DNA from: Nocardioides sp. SYSU D00038
GTDB lineage: Bacteria; Actinomycetota; Actinomycetes; Propionibacteriales; Nocardioidaceae
DNA length: 64,000 bases
Direction: 5' to 3'
NCBI RefSeq assembly: GCF_016924665.1
Contig: NZ_JAFFJT010000031.1
Span: 1 to 64,000 of the forward strand
Numbering within the stretch: position 1 is the first letter of the stretch; each line of letters begins with the position of its first letter. The notes beneath the pieces were generated by a model, which was given only the letters and a program-made list of their open reading frames with translations, made no database searches and was not told the origin of the DNA. This document shows, one piece after another, positions 33,953 to 41,871 of the stretch. Position numbers and translations under genes: made by a program.

Positions 33953-34844
33953 GCTCCAGGCGCGCCAGTGCCTCCGCCGCGCGCTCCCGGGCACGGGTCG
34001 CCTCGGCGAGCGCCTCCTCGGCCTCGGTGCGGGCGTCCTCGGCCTCGGCGATCTCGTCGTCGACCTCCTCGTAGGCGGTCTCGAGCTCAACGATCCTGCG
34101 GCGGAGCTCGTCGATCTCCGACTGAAGCTGCATCGAGCGGGCCTCGAGCTCCTCGACCGCGGTGGTCGCCTCGGTGTGCGCGTCCCGGGCCTGCTCGAGC
34201 TCCGCGTCGGCCTCCTCGAGGGCCTCCTCGGCGGCGGCACGGGCCTTGGCGTCCGCCTCCGGGTCGGGTACGACGCGGAGCTCGGGCCGCGGCTTCTCGG
34301 CGGGGGCGTCGGAGTCGCGGGCCGGCGCTTCGAAGCCCAGCGCCTCCGGCAGCGCCACCGCCCCCGTGAGGTCGACCTCGTCGACGCCGGTGGCCGACAG
34401 CGGCGCGATGAGCATGCCGCTGCGCACCGCCCGGGCGCACGACTCGTCGACCATCGCGGCGGTCAGCGTCGCCTCGACCTGGTCGGCCACCGACTGGGTG
34501 ACCCTCTGCCCGTGCTCGCGCGACAGGGCCCGGGCACGGGTGGTGACCGCGGCGGTGAGCTGGCGGCGCTGCTTGGTCAGCGCCCGCAGCTCGTCGGCCG
34601 ACATCGACTCCTGCGCCGCCCGCAGCGCCGTGCCGACCTCGAGCACCTGCTCGACCTGCTCGGTCTCGTGGCGCACCAGCAGGTTGACCACCCAGGCGGC
34701 CAGCGACGGCTTGCGGAGCTTCTTGACCTGCGCGGCGAGCGGCGTGCCCTTGAGCTCCTTGGCCCGGGCGTCGCGCGCGGGGGTGAAGTCGGCCGGGTCG
34801 AGCGCGTAGAGCTCGTCGGCCTCCGCCAGGAGCCCGTCGCTCAC
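33948..34844 (-). CDS. Coiled-coil protein, unknown function
   Basis: This 298-residue protein has a basic, helical N-terminal half (LKGTPLAAQVKKLRKPSLAAWVVNLL, about 32-57) and a long heptad-rich coiled coil from about 190 to the C terminus (Glu/Ala/Arg rich, including DELRRRIVELETAYEEV). The GTG start overlaps the response-regulator stop (GTGA), so it is co-translated with it. The TAG stop lies in an inverted repeat. No family is recognised. It may be a cytoplasmic structural or DNA-associated protein; that is a guess. Confidence 0.78.
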   Translation of the reverse strand: MSDGLLAEADELYALDPADFTPARDARAKELKGTPLAAQVKKLRKPSLAAWVVNLLVRHETEQVEQVLEVGTALRAAQESMSADELRALTKQRRQLTAAVTTRARALSREHGQRVTQSVADQVEATLTAAMVDESCARAVRSGMLIAPLSATGVDEVDLTGAVALPEALGFEAPARDSDAPAEKPRPELRVVPDPEADAKARAAAEEALEEADAELEQARDAHTEATTAVEELEARSMQLQSEIDELRRRIVELETAYEEVDDEIAEAEDARTEAEEALAEATRARERAAEALARLER

Positions 34845-35545
34845 GGCCGGTCCTCCCCCGCTCCGGCCGGCTGCTCGCCGTCGTCGAGGCCCTGGGCGAT
34901 GGCGTAGCGGGTGAGCTCGACGCGGTTGTGCATCTGCAGCTTGCGCAGGGTGTTCTGCACGTGGTTCTGCACGGTGCGGTGCGACAGCACCAGCCGCTCG
35001 GCGATCTGCTTGTACGACATCCCCTTCGCGACCATCTTGAGCACCTCGGTCTCGCGGTCGGTCAGCTCCGAGGGCGGGCCGTCGGGTCCCCTCGGCGTCG
35101 GGTCGGGCTCGTCCTTGATGCGCCGGAACTCGCCGAGCACCAGACCCGCCAGCCCGGGCGTGTAGACGGTGTCGCCGCCGGCGACCCGGCGTACGGCGTC
35201 GATCAGCTCGGTGCGCGAGGCCGACTTGACGAGGTAGCCGGTCGCCCCTGCCTTGACGGCGTCGAGCACGTCCTGCTGCTCCCCGGACGCCGAGAGGATC
35301 AGCACCCGGGCCGACGGGTCCTGGCGCAGCACCTGCGCGGTGACCTCGACCCCGGTGGGCGGCGGGATCTGCAGGTCGAGCACGACGACGTGCGGCCGGC
35401 AGGCCGGGAAGCGCGCCAGCGCCTCGGCGCCGGTCGAGGCGACCCCCACGACCTCGAACCCCGCGCCCTGGAGGTCGCGCTCGACCGCGTCGCGCCACAT
35501 GGGGTGGTCGTCGACCACCATCACCCGGATCGGCGTCTCGCTCAT
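34841..35545 (-). CDS. LuxR/NarL-type response regulator
   Basis: This 234-residue protein has a receiver domain with acidic pair Asp12-Asp13, phospho-acceptor Asp57 (VVLDLQIP), Ser/Thr switch (ILSASG) and Lys (GYLVKSAS). After a Pro-rich linker, a C-terminal LuxR helix-turn-helix contains ELTDRETEVLKMVAKGMSYKQIA. The likely partner is the DUF5931-type kinase at 36166-37341, as in MacS/MacR pairs. TAGGGT (complement of 35553-35558) lies 7 nt before the ATG, so the regulator has its own promoter. Confidence 0.92.
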   Translation of the reverse strand: MSETPIRVMVVDDHPMWRDAVERDLQGAGFEVVGVASTGAEALARFPACRPHVVVLDLQIPPPTGVEVTAQVLRQDPSARVLILSASGEQQDVLDAVKAGATGYLVKSASRTELIDAVRRVAGGDTVYTPGLAGLVLGEFRRIKDEPDPTPRGPDGPPSELTDRETEVLKMVAKGMSYKQIAERLVLSHRTVQNHVQNTLRKLQMHNRVELTRYAIAQGLDDGEQPAGAGEDRP

Positions 35546-35571
35546 GCCCCGGACCCTAGTGCCCCGACGTG

Positions 35572-35614
35572 CGCCGATCCGGCGCCAGTGCCGCCGGGTG
35601 ACGTCGACCCGGCG
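35572..35614. repeat. Two more copies of the CGCCGAYCCGGCG repeat
   Basis: Copies at 35572-35584 (CGCCGATCCGGCG) and 35602-35614 (CGTCGACCCGGCG) match those at 24071-24114. They lie between the response-regulator promoter and the flavin-reductase-like gene stop. Confidence 0.55.
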
Positions 35615-35659
35615 TCAGTCGGCGCGAGACTGGGCGCGGTGCTGGGTGGCGGAGCGTCG

Positions 35660-36169
35660 TCAGCCGCCGAGCGGGACGAAGTGGCCCCGCCGGTGGCCCA
35701 GGGCGGGGGCGGTCTCGTCGAGCACGGTGGGCTCCTCGAGCCGCGCGGTGACCAGCAGCGACCAGCCGACCTCGCGGGTCTCGACCGGCACGGCGCCGAC
35801 CCACGCCGTCGCGTCGGCCAGCCGCGGCCCCCACCGGGTCTGCTCCCAGCCGGCGTGGGCGAACGCCCCGCCGGGGGCCGGGGCGGTGCCGGCGAACATC
35901 TCGGCCAGGTCGCGGTGGGCCCACGAGAGCACCTGCACCACGCACCCGCCGTGCTCCTCGAGCCCGTCGCGCAGGTCGGAGTCGGGGTCGACGAGCGCCA
36001 GCACGTGGGGCGGCTCGCCGTTCGCGACCATGACCGAGCTGATCGTCAGCCCGGCGCGGGTGGTGCCCTCGCCGGTGGTCCAGAGCGTGACCGCACCGCC
36101 GAGCCGGCCGCGGAACCGGCGCACCGGGTCGGGATCGGCCGCGAACGGGTGTCCGGAGTGGATCGTCAC
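35660..36169 (-). CDS. Flavin reductase-like (FMN-binding split-barrel) protein
   Basis: This 169-residue protein has DPVRRFRGRLGGAVTLWTT, then GLTISSVMVANGEPPHVLALVD (about 40-61), the flavin-binding pattern of flavin-reductase-like domains, and HRDLAEMFAG. It probably binds FMN and may reduce flavin or act as a partner of a monooxygenase; none is adjacent. The GTG start overlaps the kinase stop (GTGA), so it is expressed with the kinase. It separates the kinase gene from its likely response regulator. Confidence 0.83.
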   Translation of the reverse strand: MTIHSGHPFAADPDPVRRFRGRLGGAVTLWTTGEGTTRAGLTISSVMVANGEPPHVLALVDPDSDLRDGLEEHGGCVVQVLSWAHRDLAEMFAGTAPAPGGAFAHAGWEQTRWGPRLADATAWVGAVPVETREVGWSLLVTARLEEPTVLDETAPALGHRRGHFVPLGG

Positions 36170-37341
36170 CGCGGCCCCCGGGGTACGACGAGCTCCCACT
36201 CGGTGCCCGAGGCGCCGGTGTGGAGGGTGGCGGTGCCGCCGAGGTCGGCGACCCGGCCTCGCACCGAGCCGCTGACGCCGAGCCGGCCCTCGGCGACCGC
36301 CGACTCCAGCCGCCCGCCGGGGATGCCGGGCCCCTCGTCGCGCACCGACACCTCGACCCGGTCGGGCAGCGCCTCCAGCAGCACCCAGGCGGGCGCGTCG
36401 GGTCCGACGTGCGCGGCGACGTTGTCGAGGCAGGCGGCGACCGCGGCGACCAGCTCGGTGACCACCTCGGCCGGCAGCACCACCGGCTCGCCCGGGCCGG
36501 CCACCGACACGCCGGGGCGGCGGTCGAGGCGGGCCAGCTCGGCGGCCAGGTCGAGGGTGCCGGCGCGCCGGGCGTCGGCGACGGCGTCCTGGTCGCGGAT
36601 CAGGCTGCGCAGCCGGGCCTCCTGCTCCCCCGCCAGCCGTCCGAGCTCCGCGGCGTCGCCGCCGAGCTCGTGGCCGCGGCGCTGCACGAGCGCCAGCGTC
36701 TGGAGCACGCCGTCGTGCACGGCTCGCGCCAGCCGGGCCCGCTCGGCGGCGGCCGCCGCCGACCGCTGCGCGGCGTCGCGCTCGGCGGCGAGGTAGCGCA
36801 GCGACTCGCCGAGGAAGCCGATGATCAGCCCGCCCAGCACGAGCAGGAACGCGTTGCCGTAGTGGGACTGGGAGACGTCGCGTCGGATCGCCAGGTCGAC
36901 GACGCCCAGCAGCACGCCCGCGGCCAGTCCGCCGCGCCAGCGCCAGACCACCGCCCAGGCGAGCAGCGCACCCATCACCCAGAAGCCCGGCACCGTGGCG
37001 CTGAACCCGTCGCCCTTGACCGCCGGGGTCGCGACCAGCACGCCCACCGCGACCGCGAGGTCCGCGACCAGCAGCGGCCACGTTCGGCGGCGGGCGGCGA
37101 GGTAGGCCCACGCGGCGTACGCCGTCCACAGCACCATCACCGCGACCAGCAGCAGCCCGGCGGTGGGGTGGACGAAGTTGTCGCGGCGGTAGACGTTGAG
37201 CACGACGGCGTTGGCGAGCACCGCCAGCCGCAGCACCACCAGCCAGCGGACCAGCCGCTCCTCGACCGTGTCGGCCGCGCCGAACCAGGCGCCGGTCGCG
37301 GCGCGGAGACGGGCGACCGCGCCCGGCTCGCGAGCGGTCAG
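36166..37341 (-). CDS. Sensor histidine kinase with DUF5931-type membrane domain, probable CTG start
   Basis: This kinase is about 391 residues long: a six-helix membrane domain (about 30-200), the HisKA_3 dimerisation box LARAVHDGVLQTLALVQRRG (about 218-237, phospho-His in HDG) and an ATPase domain with ACLDNVAAHVG and DEGPGIPGGRLES. It resembles MacS-type kinases paired with LuxR regulators. No ATG, GTG or TTG exists between the in-frame region upstream and the first helix. A CTG at 37341 overlaps the preceding stop as CTGA, exactly like the NTGA overlaps elsewhere here, so CTG is the best start. Confidence 0.88.
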   Translation of the reverse strand: MTAREPGAVARLRAATGAWFGAADTVEERLVRWLVVLRLAVLANAVVLNVYRRDNFVHPTAGLLLVAVMVLWTAYAAWAYLAARRRTWPLLVADLAVAVGVLVATPAVKGDGFSATVPGFWVMGALLAWAVVWRWRGGLAAGVLLGVVDLAIRRDVSQSHYGNAFLLVLGGLIIGFLGESLRYLAAERDAAQRSAAAAAERARLARAVHDGVLQTLALVQRRGHELGGDAAELGRLAGEQEARLRSLIRDQDAVADARRAGTLDLAAELARLDRRPGVSVAGPGEPVVLPAEVVTELVAAVAACLDNVAAHVGPDAPAWVLLEALPDRVEVSVRDEGPGIPGGRLESAVAEGRLGVSGSVRGRVADLGGTATLHTGASGTEWELVVPRGPR

Positions 37342-38063
37342 GACGCCTTCTTGTGCTCGTCGACCCGGTCGGCGGCGTCGGCCTGCTTCTTGGCGTCCTC
37401 CTTGGCCCGGGAGGCGTAGGTGTCGACGTACTCCTGCCCGGAGAGACGCATGATCTCGTACATGATCTCGTCGGTGATCGACCGCAGGATGTAGCGGTCG
37501 TTCTCCATGCCCTCGTAGCGCGAGAAGTCCAGCGGCTTGCCGAAGCGCACGATCGGCCGGGTGAACGAGCCGAACTTCTTGCCGGGCGGCGCGATCTCGT
37601 CGGTGCCGACCACCGCCACCGGGATCACCGGCACCTTCGACTCCAGCGCCAGCCGCGCCACGCCGGTCTTGCCGCGGTAGAGCCTGCCGTCGTGGGAGCG
37701 GGTGCCCTCGGGGTAGATGCCGAACAGCTCGCCCTCGTCGAGGATCCGCCTGGCGCTGGTGAGCGCCCCCTCGGCGGCCGAGGCGCCGGACCGGTCGATC
37801 GGCACCTGTCCGGCACCGGAGAAGAACAGCCGCTGGAACCAGCCCTTGACACCCGGCGAGGTGAAGTACTCGGCCTTGGCCACGAAGGTGACCCGGCGCG
37901 GGAGCGTGAGCGGCATGAACAGCCAGTCGGCGTAGGACAGGTGGTTGCTGGCGAGGATCGCCGGGCCCTCCAGCGGGACGTTCTCGGCGCCGACCGCCTG
38001 CGGGCGGAAGACGAGCTTGAGGAGGGGACCGATCGCGATCCACTTCAGGAACCAGTAGAACAC
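37338..38063 (-). CDS. 1-acylglycerol-3-phosphate O-acyltransferase (PlsC family)
   Basis: This 241-residue membrane-associated acyltransferase has the catalytic NHLSYAD motif (NHX4D, His41-Asp46), the FVAKAEYF block, the glycerol-phosphate-binding YPEGTRSHDGRLYRGKTGVA (about 115-134) and VIPVAVVGTDE. It probably makes phosphatidic acid or acylates another lipid. The position matches M. tuberculosis Rv2182c. GTG is preceded by GGGAGG with a 7-nt gap. The C-terminal tail is Lys/Ala/Asp-rich. Confidence 0.9.
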   Translation of the reverse strand: MFYWFLKWIAIGPLLKLVFRPQAVGAENVPLEGPAILASNHLSYADWLFMPLTLPRRVTFVAKAEYFTSPGVKGWFQRLFFSGAGQVPIDRSGASAAEGALTSARRILDEGELFGIYPEGTRSHDGRLYRGKTGVARLALESKVPVIPVAVVGTDEIAPPGKKFGSFTRPIVRFGKPLDFSRYEGMENDRYILRSITDEIMYEIMRLSGQEYVDTYASRAKEDAKKQADAADRVDEHKKAS

Positions 38064-38145
38064 TCGAGAACCTCCCACCACGACCGTGCGGCCGACCGGA
38101 CGGCCGAACGGTCGAAGCCTAGACCGTGGGTGCAGAATCGCCACC

Positions 38146-38916
38146 ATGACGATCCACCCCCTGGCCGCTCCCCTGTCGGTGCCGGCGCGGCCCGAGCTGA
38201 CCGGCGGGCGCCGGGTGGGCGTGCTGCTCAGCCACGGCTTCACCGGGCAGCCCGCCTCGATCAAGCCGTGGGGCGAGCACCTCGCCGCGCTGGGGTACGG
38301 CGTCGAGGTGCCGCGGCTGCCCGGTCACGGCACCACCTGGCGCGAGCTCAACACGCTGCGCTGGGACGACTGGTACGGCGAGCTCACCCGCGTGTTCGAC
38401 GGGCTCTGCCTCGACCACGACGCGGTCGTCGTCGGCGGGCTCTCGATGGGTGGTGCGCTGGTGCTGCGGCTGGCCGCCGACCACCCCGACCGGGTCGCCG
38501 GCGTGATGGTGGTCAACCCGGCCGTGGCCACCGCCCGCAAGGACGTCAAGCTGCTGCCGCTGCTCAAGCACCTGGTGCCGTCGTTCCCCGGCATCGCCAA
38601 CGACATCAAGAAGCCCGGCGTGGAGGAGCACGGCTACACCCGCACCCCGCTCAAGGCGATCCACTCGATGATGCAGGCGTGGCCCGGGATCGTCGCCGAC
38701 CTGCCGCGGGTCACCGCTCCCCTGCTCTACCTCCGCTCGACCGTCGACCACGTCGTCGACGGCCGGTCCGAGCCGCTGGTGCTCGGCAACGTCGGCTCCA
38801 CCGACGTCACCCGGATCGAGCTCCCCGACAGCTACCACGTCGCCACGCTCGACAACGACGCCCCGCGGATCTTCGAGGAGTCGGCGGCCTTCGTCGCGCG
38901 TGTGACCGCTCCGTAG
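38146..38916 (+). CDS. Alpha/beta hydrolase (carboxylesterase/monoacylglycerol lipase-like)
   Basis: This 256-residue cytoplasmic hydrolase has LLSHGFTGQPASIKPW (about 27-42), nucleophile GLSMGG (98-103, Ser100), Asp in LRSTVDHVVD and His in DSYHVATLDND. It resembles Est30/thermostable carboxylesterases and actinobacterial monoacylglycerol lipases. It is divergent from plsC. CAGAAT (38133-38138) lies 7 nt before the ATG (leaderless). Confidence 0.88.
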   Translation: MTIHPLAAPLSVPARPELTGGRRVGVLLSHGFTGQPASIKPWGEHLAALGYGVEVPRLPGHGTTWRELNTLRWDDWYGELTRVFDGLCLDHDAVVVGGLSMGGALVLRLAADHPDRVAGVMVVNPAVATARKDVKLLPLLKHLVPSFPGIANDIKKPGVEEHGYTRTPLKAIHSMMQAWPGIVADLPRVTAPLLYLRSTVDHVVDGRSEPLVLGNVGSTDVTRIELPDSYHVATLDNDAPRIFEESAAFVARVTAP

Positions 38917-38925
38917 GCTGGGGTG

Positions 38926-39384
38926 GTGAGCAGCACGAACGACGACGACGCCTGGCGCGCCATCGTCGAGAACTACGGCGAGCGAGCCGCCATCGACCCG
39001 GCCGACGACCCCGCGGGCGCCGCGGCCGCCGAGGAGCCCGCGCCGGTGTGGTCGTCCTGGGACTCCGGCGACGCCGGCGGCTCCGGGGAGATCGTTGACG
39101 TGCCCGACCGCGACCTCCCGGACCTCGACCTGCCCGATCCCGAGGACCGCTTCGTCCCGCCGACCCCGCCTCCGCTGCCCCGCCCGCCCCGCGACCGGCT
39201 GCTCGCCTGGGTGGGCCTGTTCGGCTCGCCCCTGGTGCTCCTGGTCTGCCTGCTGCTCGGCATCGACCTGCCCCCGATCATCGGGTACGCGCTCGTCGGC
39301 GGCTTCGTCGGCGGGTTCCTCTACCTCGTGTTCCGGATGCCCCGAGAGCCCGGCGACCCCTTCGACGACGGCGCCCGGCTGTAG
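38926..39384 (+). CDS. Small membrane protein, unknown function
   Basis: This 152-residue protein has an acidic, disordered N-terminal half (Asp/Ala/Pro rich, about 1-95) followed by two hydrophobic helices at about 97-118 and 121-138, and a short charged tail. TAGGCT (38914-38919) ends 6 nt before the chosen GTG; another GTG is one codon earlier. No family is recognised. It follows the hydrolase by 9 bp but has its own promoter. Confidence 0.72.
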   Translation: MSSTNDDDAWRAIVENYGERAAIDPADDPAGAAAAEEPAPVWSSWDSGDAGGSGEIVDVPDRDLPDLDLPDPEDRFVPPTPPPLPRPPRDRLLAWVGLFGSPLVLLVCLLLGIDLPPIIGYALVGGFVGGFLYLVFRMPREPGDPFDDGARL

Positions 39385-39396
39385 CCCCGCCGAGGC

Positions 39397-39440
39397 GGGG
39401 GGGGGGGGGGGGCGGAAAACCGCCGCCGCCCCCCCCCCCC
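39397..39440. terminator. G16/C12 hairpin after a convergent gene pair
   Basis: A run of 16 G (39397-39412), then CGGAAAACCGCCG, then 12 C (39429-39440) can fold into a very strong hairpin with a GCGG-AAAA-CCGC tip. It lies between the stops of the small membrane protein and a ROK kinase. A further dyad, GGCGTGGTTA with TAACCCACGCC, follows at about 39443-39475. Homopolymers of this size are prone to slippage and to sequencing error. Confidence 0.6.
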
Positions 39441-39483
39441 GTGGCGTGGTTACCGGTTCCGCATAACCCACGCCTCGGCCCCC

Positions 39484-40422
39484 TCAGCCGCGGGCCAGGA
39501 TGGCGGCGCCGACGACGCCGGCCTCGGGGCCGAAGCGCGCCCGCAGCACCGGGGGTACGACGCGGTGGGGGGCGCCGACCAGCGAGCGGGCCAGCGCGGT
39601 GCGGGCCGGCTCGAGCAGCCGGTCCCCGGCGGCCGAGACGCCACCGCCGATGACCACCACCTCGGGGTCGAGCGCGGCGACCAGGTTGGCCAGGCCGACG
39701 CCCAACCAGCTGCCCACCGACGCGAACGCCTGCCGGGCCACCAGGTCGCCGGCCTCGGCGGCCTCGGTCACCATGGGGCCGGCGAGCTGCTCGGGGTGCC
39801 CCGAGCACAGCTCCTCGAGCATCGTGGGCTCGTGCCCGATCCGGGCGGCGGCGTAGCGGACCAGGGCGTTGCCGCTGGAGTACTGCTCCCAGCAGCCGCG
39901 GCCGCCGCACTCGCACGGGTGCCCGTCGGGCACCACCTGCATGTGCCCGAACTCCCCGGCCATGCCGTTCAGGCCGCGGTGCACGTCGCCGCCCACGACG
40001 ACCGCGCCCCCGATGCCGGTGCCCATCGTGACCACCAGCGCCGTGCGGGTAACGCGGGCCGCGCCCAGCACGCACTCCGCGCGGGCGGCGCAGTTGGCGT
40101 CGTTGTCGAGGACCACCCGGGTGCCCCAGCGCTCGGTGAGCCGGTCCCGCACGGGCTCGCCGCGCCACGGCAGGTGCGGCGCGAACATCACCCGCTCGCC
40201 CTCGGGGTCGACGAACCCGGCCGCGGCCAGGCCCACGGCGTCGACCGGGCGGCCGGCGGCGACCTCCTCGACGGCCTCGGTCAGCGCCCTCTCGAGCAGG
40301 CGCACGTCGACGCGCCGGCCCGGCGTGGTGCGCCGGCCGGTCCGCACGACGGTGCCGTCGGGGTCGACCTCCGCGGCCAGCACCTTGGTGCCGCCGACGT
40401 CGACACCGATCACGAGCGACAC
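39484..40422 (-). CDS. ROK-family sugar kinase (glucokinase-like), copy 1
   Basis: This 312-residue ROK kinase shows VIGVDVGGTKVLAAEV (phosphate loop), VLDNDANCAARAECVLGAA (catalytic DNDAN, about 105-123), TMGTGIGGAVVVGGD, the zinc motif CECGGRGCWEQY (about 173-184) preceded by EFGHMQV, and VVIGGGVSAAG. It should phosphorylate glucose or a related sugar with ATP. It lies 4 bp after a second ROK gene on the same strand. The two proteins are clearly paralogous. Confidence 0.92.
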   Translation of the reverse strand: MSLVIGVDVGGTKVLAAEVDPDGTVVRTGRRTTPGRRVDVRLLERALTEAVEEVAAGRPVDAVGLAAAGFVDPEGERVMFAPHLPWRGEPVRDRLTERWGTRVVLDNDANCAARAECVLGAARVTRTALVVTMGTGIGGAVVVGGDVHRGLNGMAGEFGHMQVVPDGHPCECGGRGCWEQYSSGNALVRYAAARIGHEPTMLEELCSGHPEQLAGPMVTEAAEAGDLVARQAFASVGSWLGVGLANLVAALDPEVVVIGGGVSAAGDRLLEPARTALARSLVGAPHRVVPPVLRARFGPEAGVVGAAILARG

Positions 40423-40426
40423 GGGC

Positions 40427-41368
40427 TCAGCGACGGGCGAGGTCGGCCGCGCCGATCATCCCGGCCTCGTTGCCGAGCCGGGCGGCGCGGATCTCGAGCG
40501 ACGGGCGGTGCCCGCGCCCGGTGAGCTGGAGACCGAAGGCGCTGCGGATCGGGGCCAGCAGCAGGTCGCCGGCCTCGCTCACGCCGCCACCGATGACGAC
40601 CACGGCCGGGTCGAGGACGGCGGTCAGCGAGGCGATCCCCTCGCCGAGCCACCGCCCGAGCTCGGCCAGCTGCTCGATCGCGAACGGGTCGCCGTCCTGG
40701 GCGGCCGCGGTGATGAGGGGGCCGGTGATCTGCTCGGGGTCGCCGCCGGCGCGGGCGAGCACCTCGCGCGCCAGGATCGAGCCGGCGCGCGCCGCCTCGC
40801 GGGTGCGCCGCACCAGCGAGGAGCCGCTGCCGTACATCTCGAAGCAGCCCCGGTTGCCGCAGCCGCAGAGGATGCCGTCGGGCACCACCCGCATGTGGCC
40901 GATCTCGGCGCCCACGCCGAAGGCGCCGCGGTAGAGCTCGCCGTCGAGGACGACGCCGCCCCCCACACCGGTGCCGACGGTCACGAGCAGCAGGTCGTCG
41001 ACGTCGTGGCCGGCGCCGTAGCGGAACTCACCCCACGCGGCGGCGTTGGCGTCGTTCTCCACCACGACCGGCAGGTCGATGCGCTCCTCGAGCTCGCGCT
41101 TGAGGTCGAGGTTGCGCCAGGCGAGGTTGGGGGCGAACAGCACCACCGCGCGCGACTTGTCGATGTAGCCGGCGGCCCCGATGCCGACGGCGGTGATCTC
41201 GTGGCGCGAACGCAGCTCGTTGACGAGGCCGGCGATGGCCTCCTCGATGGCCTCGGCGTCGGTTGCGGGCGACTCCACGCGCAGCTCCTCCAGGAGCTTG
41301 CCGTGGTCGTCGACCACGCCTCCGGCGATCTTGGTGCCGCCGACGTCGATTCCGCAGGACAGGCTCAC
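40427..41368 (-). CDS. ROK-family glucokinase, copy 2 (GlkA-like)
   Basis: This 313-residue ROK kinase shows CGIDVGGTKIAGGVVDD at the N terminus, VVENDANAAAWGEFRYGAG (about 105-123), TVGTGVGGGVVLDGE, the zinc motif CGCGNRGCFEMY and VVIGGGVSEAG. Its neighbourhood (DUF5304 and ArsA-type ATPase upstream, GTGA overlap) is the one I recall for Streptomyces glucokinase GlkA, so this is the better orthologue of the pair. Substrate and donor are inferred. Confidence 0.92.
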   Translation of the reverse strand: MSLSCGIDVGGTKIAGGVVDDHGKLLEELRVESPATDAEAIEEAIAGLVNELRSRHEITAVGIGAAGYIDKSRAVVLFAPNLAWRNLDLKRELEERIDLPVVVENDANAAAWGEFRYGAGHDVDDLLLVTVGTGVGGGVVLDGELYRGAFGVGAEIGHMRVVPDGILCGCGNRGCFEMYGSGSSLVRRTREAARAGSILAREVLARAGGDPEQITGPLITAAAQDGDPFAIEQLAELGRWLGEGIASLTAVLDPAVVVIGGGVSEAGDLLLAPIRSAFGLQLTGRGHRPSLEIRAARLGNEAGMIGAADLARR

Positions 41369-41871
41369 TGTCCACCACCTTCCGGCTCGGGCCAGTCCGC
41401 GCCGTCGTCGGCGTCGGGGTCGAGATCGATGCGCTCCACGCCACCGGGGCCGCGCTCGGCGGACGTCGCCCCCGGCGGCACCGCGGTCGCGAGCAGCCCC
41501 GCCGCGGCCTGGAGCAACGACGTCGCGGCGGTCGCGAGGTGGGCGCGCACCTCGGGGCTGGCCTGGCGGACGACGTGCACGGTGCGGCAGACGGGGCACC
41601 AGGTGCACTCGGGGGCGCCGGTCGCGAGGTGCTCCTCGGCCCCGACGGCCGCGGCCGCGGCGCGCTCGGCGAGGCCGCCCAGACGCTCCCCCGCGCCGCC
41701 CCCGAGGACGCCGCCCAGCCCGCCCGCCTGGCCGGCGTGGGCGCGGGCCCACTCGCCCAGCGCGCCGAACAGCTGCGCGGCCTCCTCGGCCACGCTGCCC
41801 ACGACGTCCTCGGGCCCCGGGGCGTCCCGGGAGGGCTCGCGCGGCTCGTCCGGCCCGTCGGGCTGCGTCAC
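41365..41871 (-). CDS. DUF5304 family protein
   Basis: This 168-residue protein has an acidic N terminus, a helix SVAEEAAQLFGALGEWAR (about 26-43), a Gly-rich middle and a CTWCPVCRTV segment (three Cys, about 89-98) that could bind metal, then an Ala/Leu helix HLATAATSLLQAAAGLLATA. The function is unknown. It overlaps both neighbours by NTGA (ArsA upstream, ROK kinase downstream), so the three are one translational unit. Confidence 0.78.
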   Translation of the reverse strand: MTQPDGPDEPREPSRDAPGPEDVVGSVAEEAAQLFGALGEWARAHAGQAGGLGGVLGGGAGERLGGLAERAAAAAVGAEEHLATGAPECTWCPVCRTVHVVRQASPEVRAHLATAATSLLQAAAGLLATAVPPGATSAERGPGGVERIDLDPDADDGADWPEPEGGGQ

